This document shows positions 63,553-64,000 of a stretch of 64,000 nucleotides of DNA, one piece after another. Source of the stretch: an uncultured Lysobacteraceae bacterium (GTDB lineage: Bacteria; Pseudomonadota; Gammaproteobacteria; Xanthomonadales; Xanthomonadaceae); assembly GCA_937897645.1 (NCBI GenBank), contig CALCNV010000140.1, forward strand, positions 1 to 64,000, in the 5' to 3' direction. The notes below the pieces were generated by a model. The model ran no database searches. It was not told where the DNA came from and worked only from the letters and a program-made list of their open reading frames with translations. Each line of letters opens with the position of its first letter. The first letter of the stretch is position 1. The translations under genes and the position numbers were made by a program.

Positions 63553-64000
63553 CTAGTTGATCGTCACGCGTTCCGCATCCCCGAACAGATCACTGCCGGA
63601 GACCACGATCTTCTCGCCTTGTTGCAGGCCGGAAATTATTTCCACCGCGCCCAGGCTGCTGGCGCCAGTCTGGATGGGGCGGCGCGCGGCGCTGCTGCCA
63701 TCGACGACATAGGCGTAGCGACCGCCGCCCTGTTCCACGAACGGTCCGCGCTCCACCATCAGCACGTTGCGGCGCGTGTCCAGCACGATGCGCGCGGACA
63801 GGCGCTGGTTCTGGCGCAGGCCGGGCGGTTGCTTGCCGTTGTCGAAGCGGAGGCGGGCATTGACCTCGCCGTTGACGACTTCGGGCGATACCGCCGACAC
63901 CTGCGCCGCGTACTGCACGCCGTTGCTGGTGATCTGCGCGGGAATGCCGATGGCCAGGTCGCGGGCGAAGCTTTCCGGGACCTTGATCTCCACTTCAAAC
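63553..64000 (-). CDS. efflux periplasmic adaptor (HlyD/MacA-like), 3' part only
   Basis: The last ~149 residues of a membrane-fusion protein; the 5' part lies beyond the window. The piece contains the end of the barrel-sandwich/beta-barrel region (IGIPAQITSNGVQYAAQVSAV, NARLRFDNGK) and the membrane-proximal domain (GAVEIISGLQQGEKIVVSGS). It would couple the ABC ATPase and permeases to an outer-membrane channel, and is first in the operon. Confidence 0.88.
   Translation of the reverse strand, partial: FEVEIKVPESFARDLAIGIPAQITSNGVQYAAQVSAVSPEVVNGEVNARLRFDNGKQPPGLRQNQRLSARIVLDTRRNVLMVERGPFVEQGGGRYAYVVDGSSAARRPIQTGASSLGAVEIISGLQQGEKIVVSGSDLFGDAERVTIN

Overview
The window is high-GC gammaproteobacterial chromosome and looks like a Lysobacter/Pseudoxanthomonas/Stenotrophomonas-type member of the Xanthomonadaceae. 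The reasons are the gene content (dihydrolipoyl dehydrogenase with its own lipoyl domain, DUF1415 overlapping yajQ, M28/M29/S9 exported peptidases, DUF3297, DUF3016, DUF3224), the atp operon followed by glmU, and the density of GTAG-headed palindromic REP elements just behind stop codons. The species cannot be named from the sequence alone.

Region by region. 0.1-4.8 kb: a two-gene minus-strand unit encoding a SIR2-like/TIR protein and, overlapping it by 4 bases, a membrane-anchored nSTAND1 NTPase with a TPR-like C-terminus. This is a candidate immune or conflict system. 5-17 kb: exported peptidases (M28, M29, S9), an ABC-2 exporter, small conserved proteins and msrB. 16.7-17.5 kb: two small low-GC membrane-protein genes separated by an integron attC-like site. 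17.5-25.6 kb: a CorA/ZntB transporter, a fasciclin lipoprotein, a FrnE-like DsbA protein, and the tesA / ybbA-ybbP divergent pair. 25.7-28.8 kb: an RNA-repair unit, read on the minus strand as two abutting tRNA-like elements, a structured ~375-nt leader, a slipin (SPFH) protein, rtcB and a terminator. 29.2-32.9 kb: a 42-aa ORF with its own terminator, rsmC-rsuA, a REP-associated tyrosine transposase (RAYT) between inverted REPs, and DUF1415/yajQ. 33-38.5 kb: transporters, an OmpW porin and small exported proteins.

38.6-41.9 kb: aceF and lpdA (pyruvate dehydrogenase E2 and E3). 43.2-51.5 kb: a probable minus-strand small RNA, then the atp operon (atpIBEFHAGD-lipoprotein-atpC) from a visible sigma70-type promoter to a terminator. 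An unrelated lipoprotein gene sits between atpD and atpC. 51.5-56 kb: a GtrA/membrane glycosyltransferase pair, glmU and a GNAT acetyltransferase. 56-64 kb: a long minus-strand array with a MacA-like adaptor (cut by the window end), ABC ATPase, two MacB/FtsX permeases, two small exported proteins, an NtrC-type response regulator and its histidine kinase.

Several families of palindromic repeats run through the window. One matches the RAYT carried here. Several supply the stop codon of the adjacent gene, and one is embedded in frame in the aceF linker. Starts were chosen from ribosome-binding sites and family alignment by eye; no database search was run.
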